This document shows, piece after piece, positions 1 through 9,244 of a DNA stretch of 16,477 bases. Origin of the DNA: CAYMWF01 sp964394085 [NCBI: uncultured Gemmatimonadota bacterium] (lineage in GTDB: Bacteria; GCA-2686955; CAYMWF01). Position 1 is the stretch's first letter. Each line of letters opens with the position of its first letter. A program made the translations under genes and the position numbers. The DNA lies in assembly GCA_964394085.1 (NCBI GenBank), contig CAYMWF010000083.1:1-16477 (forward strand), read 5' to 3'. The notes under the pieces are model-generated. The model was not told where the DNA came from. It was given only the letters and a program-made list of their open reading frames with translations, and did no database searches.

Positions 1-465
1 TCGCAGGATGTCATTAAAAAAAGCGGAAGAAGTGCCAGCAGACGAATGATAATTTACCTCTCCCCTCTTGAGCTTATCCGGCCGAATCGCGAGATACAGG
101 CCCGGCCCGGTATCTGCATAACGGAGATTCCAGCTCCCTATTTGCCCAGAAGACCAACTGATATCACGGTACAAACAAACATCTTCGATAATAATACGCC
201 ACGGGAAAAAATGAATCAACTGATCCCGCATGGTCCGGGGGCGGGCAGGAAATCTAGTGTCGCAGATCGGGTCGGGATAGAAGCCGGAGTTTTCGTAACC
301 GGAAGAAACAACCGGGTCGATGTGGATATCCGGTGTTGATACGAGGGAGGGCTCAGAGGCGGGGTTCGAAGGCTGCAATGTTCGATGGTACGTTCGATTA
401 CATCCTGCTTCTGAAGCGGTTGGAATACGCTCCAACACGCAGCCCGCATAGTTGTGATATTCTGC
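1..465. other. No supported gene; upstream region of the AAA ATPase
   Basis: A 97-codon open frame at 46-339 exists, but it has no ribosome binding site, no recognisable motif, and a composition unlike its neighbours, so I do not call it. The only structure I see is a 12-nt direct repeat, ATGATAATTTAC, at 46-57 and again at 485-496, where the second copy overlaps the palindrome and -10 region of the downstream ATPase gene. A heptamer, GTTCGAT, also occurs twice near 380-400. The stretch may hold the decayed end of a neighbouring gene, but nothing identifies it. Confidence 0.4.
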
Positions 466-500
466 TTGACTACTTAAAATTATCATGATAATTTACATCT
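466..500 (+). promoter_or_regulatory. Candidate leaderless promoter with overlapping 18-bp palindrome
   Basis: TTGACT at 466-471 and GATAAT at 487-492 resemble sigma70 -35 and -10 boxes, although the 15-nt spacer is short. A transcript from here would begin at about 499-501, at the ATG itself, and no Shine-Dalgarno sequence precedes that ATG, so the mRNA may be leaderless. A perfect palindrome, AAATTATCATGATAATTT, spans 477-494 over the -10 box and is well placed to be an operator. The promoter and operator roles are inferred from sequence only. Confidence 0.35.
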
Positions 501-1649
501 ATGTTTAAAAGAAAACTCCACCTTCCGGCTGCGGGTTCGGAAACGTTCTTTCTCTGGGGACCAAGACAGACGGGGAAGACCACACTGCTCAAGGCGGTTT
601 ACGGCGACGCGATCTGGATCGATCTGCTGAAAGCCGAAGAATACCGGAGATATCTACAGCATCCGGAGTACTTGCGGGAGGAAGTTCCGGAAAAAGGGGA
701 TGCCCCGTTCATCGTGATCGACGAAGTGCAGAAGCTCCCGACTCTCCTGGATGAGGTTCATTGGCTCCATGAAAACCGCGGCGTGCATTTCGCTCTTTGC
801 GGTTCGAGCGCCCGAAAAGTGAAGGGAGGGGGCGCCAACCTCCTCGGAGGGAGAGCGGTGCGGTATGAACTGCACGGTTTCACGTCGGCGGAACTGGGGC
901 GGGATTGGGACCTGATCCGCATGATCAACCAAGGATATCTGCCGAGAGTATACCTTTCCGACAGGGCTGGCAGATTACTCAACGCCTATGTCGCCGATTA
1001 TCTTCGGGAGGAAATCGCGGCGGAAGGACTGGTACGGAATCTTCCGGCATTCTCCGAATTTCTGAACGTAGCATCGCTGTCCGACGGAGAGCTGGTGAAT
1101 TTCTCCAACATCGCACGGGAATGCGGGGTATCCGGTCAATCGGTCAAGGGATACTTTCAGATTCTCACCGATACTCTGCTGGGTCGGTGGCTTCCTTCGT
1201 ACACGAAACGCCCGAAACGCCGTGTGATCTCTTCACCCAAATTCTATTTTTCCGATGTAGGGGTGGTGAACTTCCTCGCAAAACGGGGCCGGATGGTTCC
1301 GGGTTCGGAGCTCTTCGGAAAAGCGTTCGAGAACTGGTGCCTTCACGAGCTTACCGCATACAACCACTACTCTGAATCCTTCGCGGACATCTTTTACTGG
1401 AGACTCGCAAGCGGTATCGAAGTGGACTTTATCATTAATTCGATGGAATCGGCCATCGAGGCGAAGTCGGCGAGGAAGATCACGTCGAACCATCTCATCG
1501 GATTGCGCCGGCTGAGGGAAGACAAGCCTGAAGTGAAAAGGCGGATAATCGTCTGCCTTGAGAGCAAGCGGAGAACCACGGGCGACGGTATAGAGATCCT
1601 CCCCGCCGGGCTGTTCGCCCGAATGCTCTGGCAGGGGGATATCTTTTAA
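501..1649 (+). CDS. AAA ATPase, AAA_14 plus DUF4143 type
   Basis: A 382-residue protein of the widespread AAA_14/DUF4143 family. Walker A is GPRQTGKT at residues 20-27, Walker B is FIVIDE ending at D74-E75, and a sensor-like CGSSARK lies at 100-106. The C-terminal DUF4143 part (about 190-382) ends in a PD-(D/E)XK-like core: D309 in GIEVDFII, then E320-A-K322. The length is normal for the family and every expected segment is present, so the gene looks intact. Members are predicted cytoplasmic nucleotide-dependent proteins; their cellular role is not established, and a link to mobile or defence functions is often suggested only because copies are scattered. ATG 501 is chosen because homology-like sequence begins directly after it; no Shine-Dalgarno is visible. 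It stands alone and converges on a broken relative. Confidence 0.9.
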   Translation: MFKRKLHLPAAGSETFFLWGPRQTGKTTLLKAVYGDAIWIDLLKAEEYRRYLQHPEYLREEVPEKGDAPFIVIDEVQKLPTLLDEVHWLHENRGVHFALCGSSARKVKGGGANLLGGRAVRYELHGFTSAELGRDWDLIRMINQGYLPRVYLSDRAGRLLNAYVADYLREEIAAEGLVRNLPAFSEFLNVASLSDGELVNFSNIARECGVSGQSVKGYFQILTDTLLGRWLPSYTKRPKRRVISSPKFYFSDVGVVNFLAKRGRMVPGSELFGKAFENWCLHELTAYNHYSESFADIFYWRLASGIEVDFIINSMESAIEAKSARKITSNHLIGLRRLREDKPEVKRRIIVCLESKRRTTGDGIEILPAGLFARMLWQGDIF

Positions 1650-1795
1650 CCCGCGTGGATTCCTCGCGGCGGGAAGCAGGGTCCGGATTCAGGCCGGAGA
1701 ATCCACCATTCGGGAGCAATAGCGGAACACAATGACGGCTCGTTCGTCGGGTTTTTCCCAGGATATGATACCGTAATGGAATCCGGAAAAAGGGG

Positions 1796-2833
1796 TCAAA
1801 CTCCGTTGCTGTCCTGTTCTGCCAGCATCCTTTCGTAGGCGGGCTGCAGAATCACGTCATCCGGCACGCTTGCCGGTGCGCTGTCTGTGTTTGAAACGAG
1901 CAATCGTTTTTTCGCCCGGGGGTGCTGTTCCCCTGCTTCTTCGAGCGCGCGGAATTCCCGGCAGGCGGTGTCGGGATCGCTCGCATCGGCACAGACCTGG
2001 ATCAATTCTTCGTTTCCCTCTGCGTCACGAGCCAGGAAATCGATTTCGTACCCGGACCCGGTGCAAACATAAGCAACATCGTATCTGCGGCGCTCCAATC
2101 CGATAAGCACCTCAGTCTCGAGAGCGCGGCCGATGTCGCGTTTACCGGTGCGGTCGAACAACGGAATCAATCCCGGGTCCACGGGATAAGACTTGCGTGG
2201 GTTTACCATCTTCCGGCGCTCGGAGGTCGACTCCATCCAGACGATTCGCACCAGGAAACAATCTTCGAGATAACCGAGCAGCCGGTGGATGGTGTCCTTC
2301 GATATTGCGATACCCTGGCTCTTCAGGCCGGCGTAGAATTTTTCGACCCTGAAAGCCCCCGCAGCATTGCAGAGCAGGTGTCGCACGAGCCAGCGCAGAC
2401 CTGTAACATTGCTTACCTTATGACGCTCAACCACATCCCGCAGTATCGCTACATCCACACAGTCCGTCAGCAACTGTTTTCTGGAAGCAGCGGCGAGGAA
2501 TTGAGCTTCAGGAAATCCGCCGGCGACAAGCCAGTCCGTGAAGGCTTTTTCGATTCGCGCCCGCTCCCCCGACGGCATGAAACCCGGTTCGGCCGGAATC
2601 GCTGCTCCCTTGTGAAGCAGTGCTTCGGCGAAGCTGAACGGATAGATCGGAACCTCCCATCCGCGCCCGCGCAGGGCCGATGCAATTTCCCGGGAGAGGA
2701 GCGCCTCCCCGGCAAGAGCGTCCCTGCCCTTGTCTACGGCCGGGTTAGCCCTGGCGCTCCAGCCGTCCTCATATCCTCGGGGGCATAAGCGGATCCGGTC
2801 GCTATAAACAGGGGAAAGCCGTAATTGCTTCAT
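1796..2833 (-). pseudogene. Broken DUF4143-family ATPase lacking its P-loop half
   Basis: The frame encodes the C-terminal two thirds of a DUF4143-family ATPase, starting at ALLSREIASALRGRG (about residue 43), which in intact relatives follows the sensor strand. It continues through the helical middle to a nuclease-like core, GYEIDFLAR then LIQVC. The Walker A and Walker B segments, roughly 90-100 residues, are absent. The first 40 residues look unrelated to the family. In a neighbouring minus-strand frame, at about 2780-2830, the sequence reads LFIATGS, which resembles the family's sensor strand and suggests a frameshift as well as loss of DNA. That frame is closed by stops on both sides. 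It ends in TGA. The call is an N-terminally truncated, probably inactive gene; a short functional protein cannot be excluded. Confidence 0.7.
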
Positions 2834-2867
2834 TCGGGCGAGCGCAAAGCCGATGTCTAGTTATAGA

Positions 2868-2979
2868 GCTGCATCAGCGGCCGGGAGAGGGCTGCCGAGA
2901 CGGGAACGGTGCTGCAGCAGCGGTCAGGATGGAGCTGCATCCGAGGTTGGGACGGTGCTGCATCCGAGGCGGGAGAGCG
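2868..2979. repeat. Degenerate 23-bp tandem repeat, five units
   Basis: Five successive units begin with GCTGC at 2868, 2891, 2911, 2934 and 2957, giving spacings of 23, 20, 23 and 23 nt. The last two units share GCTGCATCCGAGG exactly; the others are diverged and one is 3 nt short. The array lies between the broken ATPase and the sulfotransferase. It contains an ATG at 2929 that would extend the sulfotransferase frame into the repeat, which is a reason to reject that start. Function unknown; it may mark the rearrangement that removed the front of the ATPase gene. Confidence 0.75.
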
Positions 2980-2982
2980 GAA

Positions 2983-3573
2983 ATGAAAATAGGTTTCGGC
3001 GGGTTCCGGAAACCCAGACCTTATATCGACTTCATATTCATCCATATCAACAAGACCGCCGGGTCGAGCATCGAAGAGGCGCTCGGTCTCACCTTCATGC
3101 ATTTCACGGTGAACGACGTGATAAACGATATGGGGATCGAGAAATGGAACAACGCCTTCACATTCTCATTCGTCCGCAACCCCTGGGATAAGGTCGCCTC
3201 TCATTATCGATACAGGTATAAGCGGAACGTCTCTCTGATGAAAACGCAGGACATGGATTTCGAAACCTGGTTGAACCTGGCTTACGTGGAGCAGCAGCCC
3301 GGATACTACAACAACCCGGTTCTTTTCATGCCCCAGACCGAATGGCTCAAAAGTCCCTCCGGGCGTATTGATATCGATTTCATCGGCAGGTTCGAGAGAC
3401 TCGAGCCGGATTTCAGAAAAGTCTGCGATCAACTGGGATTCCAGACAACACTCCCGCACCGCAAGGCGACCGGCGGAAGCGGCTCCTACCGCGACCTTTA
3501 CACGACCGAAACAGCATCCATAGTCGGCGAACTTTTCGCTTCTGATATCGAACGGTTCGAGTACGAGTTCTGA
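2983..3573 (+). CDS. Small sulfotransferase (Sulfotransfer_2-like)
   Basis: A 196-residue protein with the two PAPS-binding signatures of sulfotransferases. The 5'-phosphosulfate loop is FIHINKTAGSS at residues 19-29, corresponding to the usual hxHxxKTGGTS. The 3'-phosphate site is FSFVRNPWDKVASHY at 61-75, with R65 and S73 as the expected ligands. Such enzymes move a sulfonate group from PAPS to a carbohydrate or other hydroxyl acceptor; the acceptor here is unknown. ATG 2983 is preferred over 2929 because GGGAGAGCGGA precedes it and the longer version would translate the tandem repeat. There is no signal peptide, so the enzyme is probably cytoplasmic. It ends in TGA, showing that TGA is read as stop in this genome. 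The gene lies 104 nt upstream of the giant surface protein; any functional link is speculative. Confidence 0.85.
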   Translation: MKIGFGGFRKPRPYIDFIFIHINKTAGSSIEEALGLTFMHFTVNDVINDMGIEKWNNAFTFSFVRNPWDKVASHYRYRYKRNVSLMKTQDMDFETWLNLAYVEQQPGYYNNPVLFMPQTEWLKSPSGRIDIDFIGRFERLEPDFRKVCDQLGFQTTLPHRKATGGSGSYRDLYTTETASIVGELFASDIERFEYEF

Positions 3574-3594
3574 TCCTGCATTTCAAGGAATCTG

Positions 3595-3623
3595 TGGATG
3601 AACCGTCCCGTTCAATATATACT
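3595..3623 (+). promoter_or_regulatory. Weak candidate promoter of the beta-helix gene
   Basis: TATACT at 3618-3623 is a good -10 match, but the hexamer 17 nt upstream (TGGATG at 3595-3600) is a poor -35. It would give a leader of about 48 nt before the start at 3678. Read-through from the sulfotransferase is equally possible. Confidence 0.25.
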
Positions 3624-3677
3624 GTGATATCGGTTGTGAGACATATCGAATGGGCTCCTCCTTCCCGGAGAATGGAA

Positions 3678-6600
3678 ATGCCTGAAAAAATCGTATCGAT
3701 CGCCCTTCTGATTTGCGCTCCGGCTCTCCTGGGTGCCGCCACCCTGAACGTGCCGGACGATTATACAACCATCCAGAACGGGTTGAACGCGGCCGCGGAC
3801 ATGGATACCGTGCTCGTCGCCGACGGCACATACTCCGGCGAAAACAACACAAATCTCGATTTCCTCGGTAAAGCGGTGACCCTCCTTTCTGAAAACGGGG
3901 CGATCGCCGCCATTATCGACTGCGCCGACACCAGCAGAGGTTTTGTATTCCATTTCGGCGAAGGGCCTGATTCGCGGGTCGAGGGTTTTACCGTCAGGAA
4001 CGGGCATGCAAGCCTTGGAGGAGCGGTCGTATGCCTCGCCTCCTCGCCGACATTCGCCGAATGCACCATTACAGGCAACAAGGCAGTCGGCTCCGAACTG
4101 GAAGTCGCCTACGGAGGCGGCATCTACGGCTCCCCTGTAATAACCGGATGTTCAATCTCGGAAAATCTCGCGTTCTCGGTCGAGTGGAACCAGGGCGGAT
4201 TCGGCGGAGGTATGTACGGAGCACCGGAAGTATACGACTCGGAAATATCCGGAAATATAGCCGCAAGCCTTCAAATGGCGGGAACCGCCGGGGGAGGAGC
4301 ATACTGCACCAGCGAATCTGCCTCGTTCACGAACTGCGAAATTTCCGGCAACATGGCGCTCTCTTTCTCGACCATAGGCAACGCCTCCGGGGGCGGGATA
4401 AGCGGTTCGCCGACCCTGACCGGCTGTTTGATTTCGGATAACCGCGTCAGCAGCGCCGCCCTGGGAGGCGGCGGCTCGGGCGGAGGTATCTCAGGCTCTC
4501 CGGAACTGCACAAGTGCATCATCACGGGCAATACAGCCACGGGAGATGCGGGCGAAGGTGAAGGAGGCGGCCTGTACGGCAATCCTTTCCTCATCAACTG
4601 CCTCATCACCGACAATCATGCGGCATCGACCGGCGGCGGCATCTACTGCAGGGGGCAATCTCCCGGCCTGGTTCACTGCACCGTGACGGGAAACCGCGGA
4701 GATGCCGGAGGAGGAGGCCTCTTCTGCTGGAGTGATACGGAAGTTCTGAACTGCATCATCTGGGGGAACACCATCGGGGAAATCAACGGCAAAGCGACGG
4801 TATCATGGTCCGATGTGCGGGGAGGATACGAGGGTGAAGGCAACATCGACGCCAGACCATGGTTTATCAAAGAAAACGATTATCATCTGAGCCCGTATTC
4901 ACCCTGCGCAGACGCCGCCGCGAACGCCGGAGTCCCGACCGACCTGGACGGTGATCCGCGTCCGCTGGACGACGGCTACGATATGGGAGCTGACGAGGTT
5001 CTCAAAACCGGGGCGGCGATAAGACTGGTCCCCGAAGATTTCCGTTTCCTTTCTCTCGACGCCGCCCCGGTTCCCGATACGCTGCTCAAGATCTACAGCC
5101 TTGGAGTTCTTCCGCTGAATTACGCCGCGGAATCGGGCCCCGCCGGCTGGCTCGACCTTTCGGGAGAACTTACCGGCACGATCGAACCCGGCGACGAGAC
5201 TCCGATCACGCTCCATATCGATCCAGGCAGCCTGGATCCGGGAATTTACCGCGACACCGTAACCGTCACGAGCAACGATCCGGAGCGCCCCGTGCTGCGC
5301 GCCCCGGTGGAGCTCACCGTATATTCCCAGGGCATATTGAACGTCCCGGGGGAATTCGAAACCATCCAGGCAGCGATCGATGCGGCCGGCGACGGAGACC
5401 TGATCATGGTCGCCGCCGGCCTCTACGGCGGCGCCGGCAACTACGAACTCGACTTCACGGGAAAGAAGGTCACCCTCGGATCCGAAGCCGGACCGGAAGA
5501 AACTGTTATAGATTGCGGATTTGCCGGTTGCGGATTCAGGTTTACGAGCGGTGAAAGCCAGGAAACGGTCGTTTACGGCTTCACCGTCTCAGATGGCGGC
5601 ATCATCGGTTCGGGCGGAGGCGTCCAATGCGTGGGAACGTCTCCGACGATAGAAAACTGCCGCATCACCGGGTGCTCCGCCGGGTTCGGCTCCGGCGGCG
5701 GTATCTACTGCGGCGAAGGAGCCTCTCCCCGGATTCTCGATTGCGAAATCCTGGATAACAGCGCGGACGCGGAAGGCGGCGGCATCTTTTTAGGAACAGG
5801 TTCCGGAGCGGTGTTGAACACCAGCACAATCCGGGGAAATGAAGGGATGGAGCGGGGCGGCGGCATCTTCTGCCTCGATTCTTCACCGCTCATCCAGAGA
5901 TGTCTGATTTTCCAGAACCTTTCGGAGGTGGGCGGAGGACTGGGATCCTCGGGAAATGCGAACCCGTCCATCGTCAACTGCACCATCGCGGAAAATTACG
6001 CGGTAACCGGCTGCGGCGTCTATTTCGGTTCGAGTTACGGGCTTCTCGTCCATTCCACCATCACTTCGAACGTGGGGACTGGCTCGGGCGGCATCGTATG
6101 CGAAGAATATGCTTCACCCAGCATCGTCAATTGTATCGTCTGGAGGAACAACGGCCCGGAAATCGTAAGCGTCAATGCATATGTAAGTTACTGCGACGTG
6201 CAGAACGGCTGGCCCGGCACGGGCAATATCGATGCGGATCCTCTTTTCACGCGCCCGGGCTCGAGCGATTATCACATCCTCCCTGCATCCCCCTGCGTGG
6301 ACGCGGCCCGCAATACTCCCGTTCTCAGCGACATCGACGGCGAAGACCGCCCCTTCGGAGCGGCTCCCGATATCGGATCGGACGAGGTTACCGACACGGC
6401 CCCGCGGCTTCGACTGACCCCGGAGTCGTTCGATCTCTTTTCTTTCAATTATTCCCCCCTCCCGGATGACACCCTCCAGGTCAGGAGCGTCGGAGCGGAT
6501 ACGCTCCTGTACTCCATCGAATCCCCGTCCGTTTCCTGGCTGACTCTCGACGGCCCCCTTTCCGGCATCAACCCGCCGGGGGACACCGTCCTCGTGACCC

Positions 6601-9089
6601 TCAGTTTCGACATCGGAGAGCTGCCGGTGGGCGAACACTCCGACACCCTGAAAATAATGAGCAACGATCCTGACCAGCAGATCGTCCATGTTCCCGTTCA
6701 TCTCGAGATCTATGCATCCCATACCATCACCGTGCCTGGAGACGCCCCCACCATCCAGGCCGGAATCGACCTCGCCATGGACGGCGATACCGTGCTGGTT
6801 GCTGCGGGCACCTTCCGCGGTCCCGGCAACATGAATCTTGATTTCAGGGGCAAATCGATTGTCTTAACATCGGAAGAGGGGCCGGACAGCACTATCATCC
6901 AGTGCGAGAGAAACGGACGCGGCTTCCGTTTCTGGAGCGGGGAAAGCCCTTCGTCCGTGCTCGAGGGATTCTCTATCCTGAAAGGGTATTCTAATGCCGC
7001 GGGAGGCGGAATCCGTATCGAGGACGGTGCTTCTCCGTCGATCCGGTTCTGCCGTCTGCGTCAGAATGACGCATCGGAGAAGGGCGGCGGAATCAGCATT
7101 TCATTCTCGAGCCCGGCGCTGACGGGCTGTGCGTTCATCGAAAACACCGGGAACAGGGGGGGCGGCGCGGTTATGCGCGGATCCGACGCGGTTTTTTCCC
7201 AGTGCGAGTTCAGATCGAACGAGGCAGGTGAGGTGGGTGGTGGCGTTCTGATCGACAGAGGTTCGCCCGACTTGGTTAACTGCATAATCCTGGACAACTC
7301 GAGCAGGCGGGGAGCCGGCATCTATTGTTTCGAGTCGTCGCCGGTTCTCAAGTGCGTAACGATGGCAAACAACGATACCACGGGCATCACCTGTGTTAAC
7401 GCATCGCCGCAGATCATAGATTGTATCATCTGGAATCACGGCATCAGCATAGACCTGATGAGCGGTTCGCCCTCGGTATCCTGGTCCGACATAGAAGGAG
7501 GCTGGCCCGGAGAGGGGAATATCGACGCCGACCCTGAATTCAAAAGCGGAACCGATTTCCACATCGAAAGGTCGTCTCCCTGCATCGACGCAGGAATCTA
7601 CACAGGTGTTCTCATCGATATCGACGGAGAGACCAGGCCCCAGGGCGACGGCTACGACATGGGAGCCGACGAATTCAGCTTTTACGGGCCCGCAATCGAA
7701 ATCGAACCCGCGGAATTCGAACCATTGGCTTTTCACCCGGATCCGGAGCACCTCCCCGACACTCTCTCGATAAAAAACATCGGTTCGGACGAGCTTCTTT
7801 TCAACGTGAACCAGGGGCTCGAACCCTGGGTAAAAGCGGAAGGCGACCTTCAGGGAACGCTCGCGCCGGGCGAAACAGCCGTCGCGCTGCTTCATTACTT
7901 CATCGAAGGGCTGGGAACCGGAACTTATACGGACACATTCACCGTAGGAAGCAACGATCCCGTTTATCCGCTGTTGCCCGTTCCTGTCACCCTCGAAATT
8001 CTGCCGCGGGAGCTCAGGGTGCCTGAAGATTACCCGTTCATCCAGTTTGCCCTGGATGCCGCGTTGCCGGGACAGCATGTCCTGGTATCCCCGGGGACCT
8101 ACACCGGCTGGCGCAACCGTGACCTCGATTTCGGCGGAAAAGCCGTCCGTCTGATCGGAGCAGGCGGTCCGGAAGCCACCGCGATCGACTGCGAGAACAG
8201 GGGCAGGGGCGCCGTTTTCCAGAGCGGTGAGTCGCAAAAAGCCGTCATTGAAGGATTCAAGTTCCTGAACGGCTCCAAGCAGAACGGCGGGGCGATACTG
8301 TGTGACGCCTCATCCCCGACGATCGTCAACTGCTATTTCGATGTCAACACGGCTTTTGCCGGAGGCGGCATCGCCTGCCTGAACGGAGCTGAACCCGTAA
8401 TCGATTTCTGCATTTTCCTGGGAAACGGGGCCGAGATCGGCGGAGGAGCTCTGTTCTGCGACGCTGCTTCGCCTGAAATGAATCAATGCTACTTCTCGGG
8501 CAATTATACGGAGGGCGACGGCGGTGCCGTATCCTGCGTCAACGGAGCAGCGCCGGCTCTGCTCGAAACCGTGTTTTTCGGCAATATCGGCTCTCTCGGC
8601 GGAGCAGTGAGCTGTGCGGGAGGAGCTTCACCCCGGCTGGAGCGCTGCGTCTTCCTCGAAAACAGCGCCGACAAGGGGGGCGGCGTCAGGTGCCTTGACG
8701 GGTGCGTGCCGAAAATTTCCAGCTGCACTTTCAGCCGGAATGAGGCTTCTCTGTCCGGAGGGGCGGTATTCAGCGCGGATTCCTCGCCGCTCGTGCAGAA
8801 TTCCATCTTGTGGAACGATCGACCCTCGGAGATCGTTTACCTGACGTCGCCGGTGATCGCGAGCTGGTCGGATATTGAGGGCGGCTGGGAAGGACCCGGC
8901 AACATCGACCAGGATCCGCTGTTCAATTCGCCGCCCGCCGGGGACTTTACGCTCCGGGAGGGCTCTCCGTGCATCGACGCGGGAAATCCTTTCGAGGATG
9001 TACCCTTCGGGGGAGGAAAAATCATCGATATGGGCGCCTACGAATTCGACCAGGGTTTCACGCTCCTGGAGACTCCGTCACCCCGGTAG
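3678..9089 (+). CDS. Giant exported protein: four beta-helix and three Ig/BACON-like modules
   Basis: About 1803 residues. The start at 3678 is chosen because GGAG (3667-3670) lies 7 nt before it and a signal peptide follows (MPEKIVSIALLICAPALLGA, cleavage near residue 20). Upstream in-frame ATGs at 3594 and 3672 are poorly placed. Four right-handed parallel beta-helix modules begin at about 3735, 5332, 6718 and 8008. Each opens with a VPxxxxTIQxxxDAA..GDTVLVAxGTY..G signature, runs through many GGGI..SxSPxxxxCxIxxN turns, and closes with GNIDxxPxF..SPCxDAG..DMGADE; the second closes in IGSDE and the fourth in DMGAYE. Three modules of about 100 residues sit between them (about 5020-5327, 6414-6719, 7700-8007), with TSNDP- or SNDP-type motifs typical of Ig/BACON-like folds. 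Such proteins are usually surface or secreted adhesins or polysaccharide-interacting proteins; no catalytic residues are evident. No C-terminal sorting domain, autotransporter barrel or LPXTG motif is visible after the last helix. Confidence 0.9.
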   Translation: MPEKIVSIALLICAPALLGAATLNVPDDYTTIQNGLNAAADMDTVLVADGTYSGENNTNLDFLGKAVTLLSENGAIAAIIDCADTSRGFVFHFGEGPDSRVEGFTVRNGHASLGGAVVCLASSPTFAECTITGNKAVGSELEVAYGGGIYGSPVITGCSISENLAFSVEWNQGGFGGGMYGAPEVYDSEISGNIAASLQMAGTAGGGAYCTSESASFTNCEISGNMALSFSTIGNASGGGISGSPTLTGCLISDNRVSSAALGGGGSGGGISGSPELHKCIITGNTATGDAGEGEGGGLYGNPFLINCLITDNHAASTGGGIYCRGQSPGLVHCTVTGNRGDAGGGGLFCWSDTEVLNCIIWGNTIGEINGKATVSWSDVRGGYEGEGNIDARPWFIKENDYHLSPYSPCADAAANAGVPTDLDGDPRPLDDGYDMGADEVLKTGAAIRLVPEDFRFLSLDAAPVPDTLLKIYSLGVLPLNYAAESGPAGWLDLSGELTGTIEPGDETPITLHIDPGSLDPGIYRDTVTVTSNDPERPVLRAPVELTVYSQGILNVPGEFETIQAAIDAAGDGDLIMVAAGLYGGAGNYELDFTGKKVTLGSEAGPEETVIDCGFAGCGFRFTSGESQETVVYGFTVSDGGIIGSGGGVQCVGTSPTIENCRITGCSAGFGSGGGIYCGEGASPRILDCEILDNSADAEGGGIFLGTGSGAVLNTSTIRGNEGMERGGGIFCLDSSPLIQRCLIFQNLSEVGGGLGSSGNANPSIVNCTIAENYAVTGCGVYFGSSYGLLVHSTITSNVGTGSGGIVCEEYASPSIVNCIVWRNNGPEIVSVNAYVSYCDVQNGWPGTGNIDADPLFTRPGSSDYHILPASPCVDAARNTPVLSDIDGEDRPFGAAPDIGSDEVTDTAPRLRLTPESFDLFSFNYSPLPDDTLQVRSVGADTLLYSIESPSVSWLTLDGPLSGINPPGDTVLVTLSFDIGELPVGEHSDTLKIMSNDPDQQIVHVPVHLEIYASHTITVPGDAPTIQAGIDLAMDGDTVLVAAGTFRGPGNMNLDFRGKSIVLTSEEGPDSTIIQCERNGRGFRFWSGESPSSVLEGFSILKGYSNAAGGGIRIEDGASPSIRFCRLRQNDASEKGGGISISFSSPALTGCAFIENTGNRGGGAVMRGSDAVFSQCEFRSNEAGEVGGGVLIDRGSPDLVNCIILDNSSRRGAGIYCFESSPVLKCVTMANNDTTGITCVNASPQIIDCIIWNHGISIDLMSGSPSVSWSDIEGGWPGEGNIDADPEFKSGTDFHIERSSPCIDAGIYTGVLIDIDGETRPQGDGYDMGADEFSFYGPAIEIEPAEFEPLAFHPDPEHLPDTLSIKNIGSDELLFNVNQGLEPWVKAEGDLQGTLAPGETAVALLHYFIEGLGTGTYTDTFTVGSNDPVYPLLPVPVTLEILPRELRVPEDYPFIQFALDAALPGQHVLVSPGTYTGWRNRDLDFGGKAVRLIGAGGPEATAIDCENRGRGAVFQSGESQKAVIEGFKFLNGSKQNGGAILCDASSPTIVNCYFDVNTAFAGGGIACLNGAEPVIDFCIFLGNGAEIGGGALFCDAASPEMNQCYFSGNYTEGDGGAVSCVNGAAPALLETVFFGNIGSLGGAVSCAGGASPRLERCVFLENSADKGGGVRCLDGCVPKISSCTFSRNEASLSGGAVFSADSSPLVQNSILWNDRPSEIVYLTSPVIASWSDIEGGWEGPGNIDQDPLFNSPPAGDFTLREGSPCIDAGNPFEDVPFGGGKIIDMGAYEFDQGFTLLETPSPR

Positions 9090-9178
9090 CGACGAATCGA
9101 CCGTAAGCAGTTTTCAGCCCTGCCCGTTGAAAGACATTCGTTCCGCTCCGCGGCGGGGTAAGCGACGGATTTACCGTT

Positions 9179-9230
9179 AAACTGAAAAAAGCCGGAGATT
9201 CAGCTTCTCCGGCTTTCCTCTTTTCAGTTT
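9179..9230. terminator. Strong bidirectional hairpin terminator
   Basis: AAAGCCGGAGA at 9188-9198 pairs perfectly with TCTCCGGCTTT at 9206-9216 around a 7-nt loop. An outer pair, AAACTGAAAA (9179-9188) and TTTTCAGTTT (9221-9230), extends the structure and supplies a T-rich tail on either strand. It lies between two converging genes and can serve both the beta-helix gene and the selenoprotein candidate. Confidence 0.85.
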
Positions 9231-9244
9231 TCTCGCGGCCCGTT

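Noticed and set aside
46-339. 97-codon open frame
   Set aside because: No ribosome binding site, no motif, no coherent protein-like pattern; likely chance.
355-400. tRNA T-arm-like GGTTCGAA
   Set aside because: No flanking complementary arm, anticodon stem or acceptor stem could be found.
1922-2788. 288-codon plus-strand open frame opposite the DUF4143 remnant
   Set aside because: The minus strand gives clear family motifs; the plus-strand translation shows none.
7101-8237. 378-codon minus-strand open frame inside the beta-helix gene
   Set aside because: Antisense shadow of a strongly supported repeat protein, caused by high G+C content.
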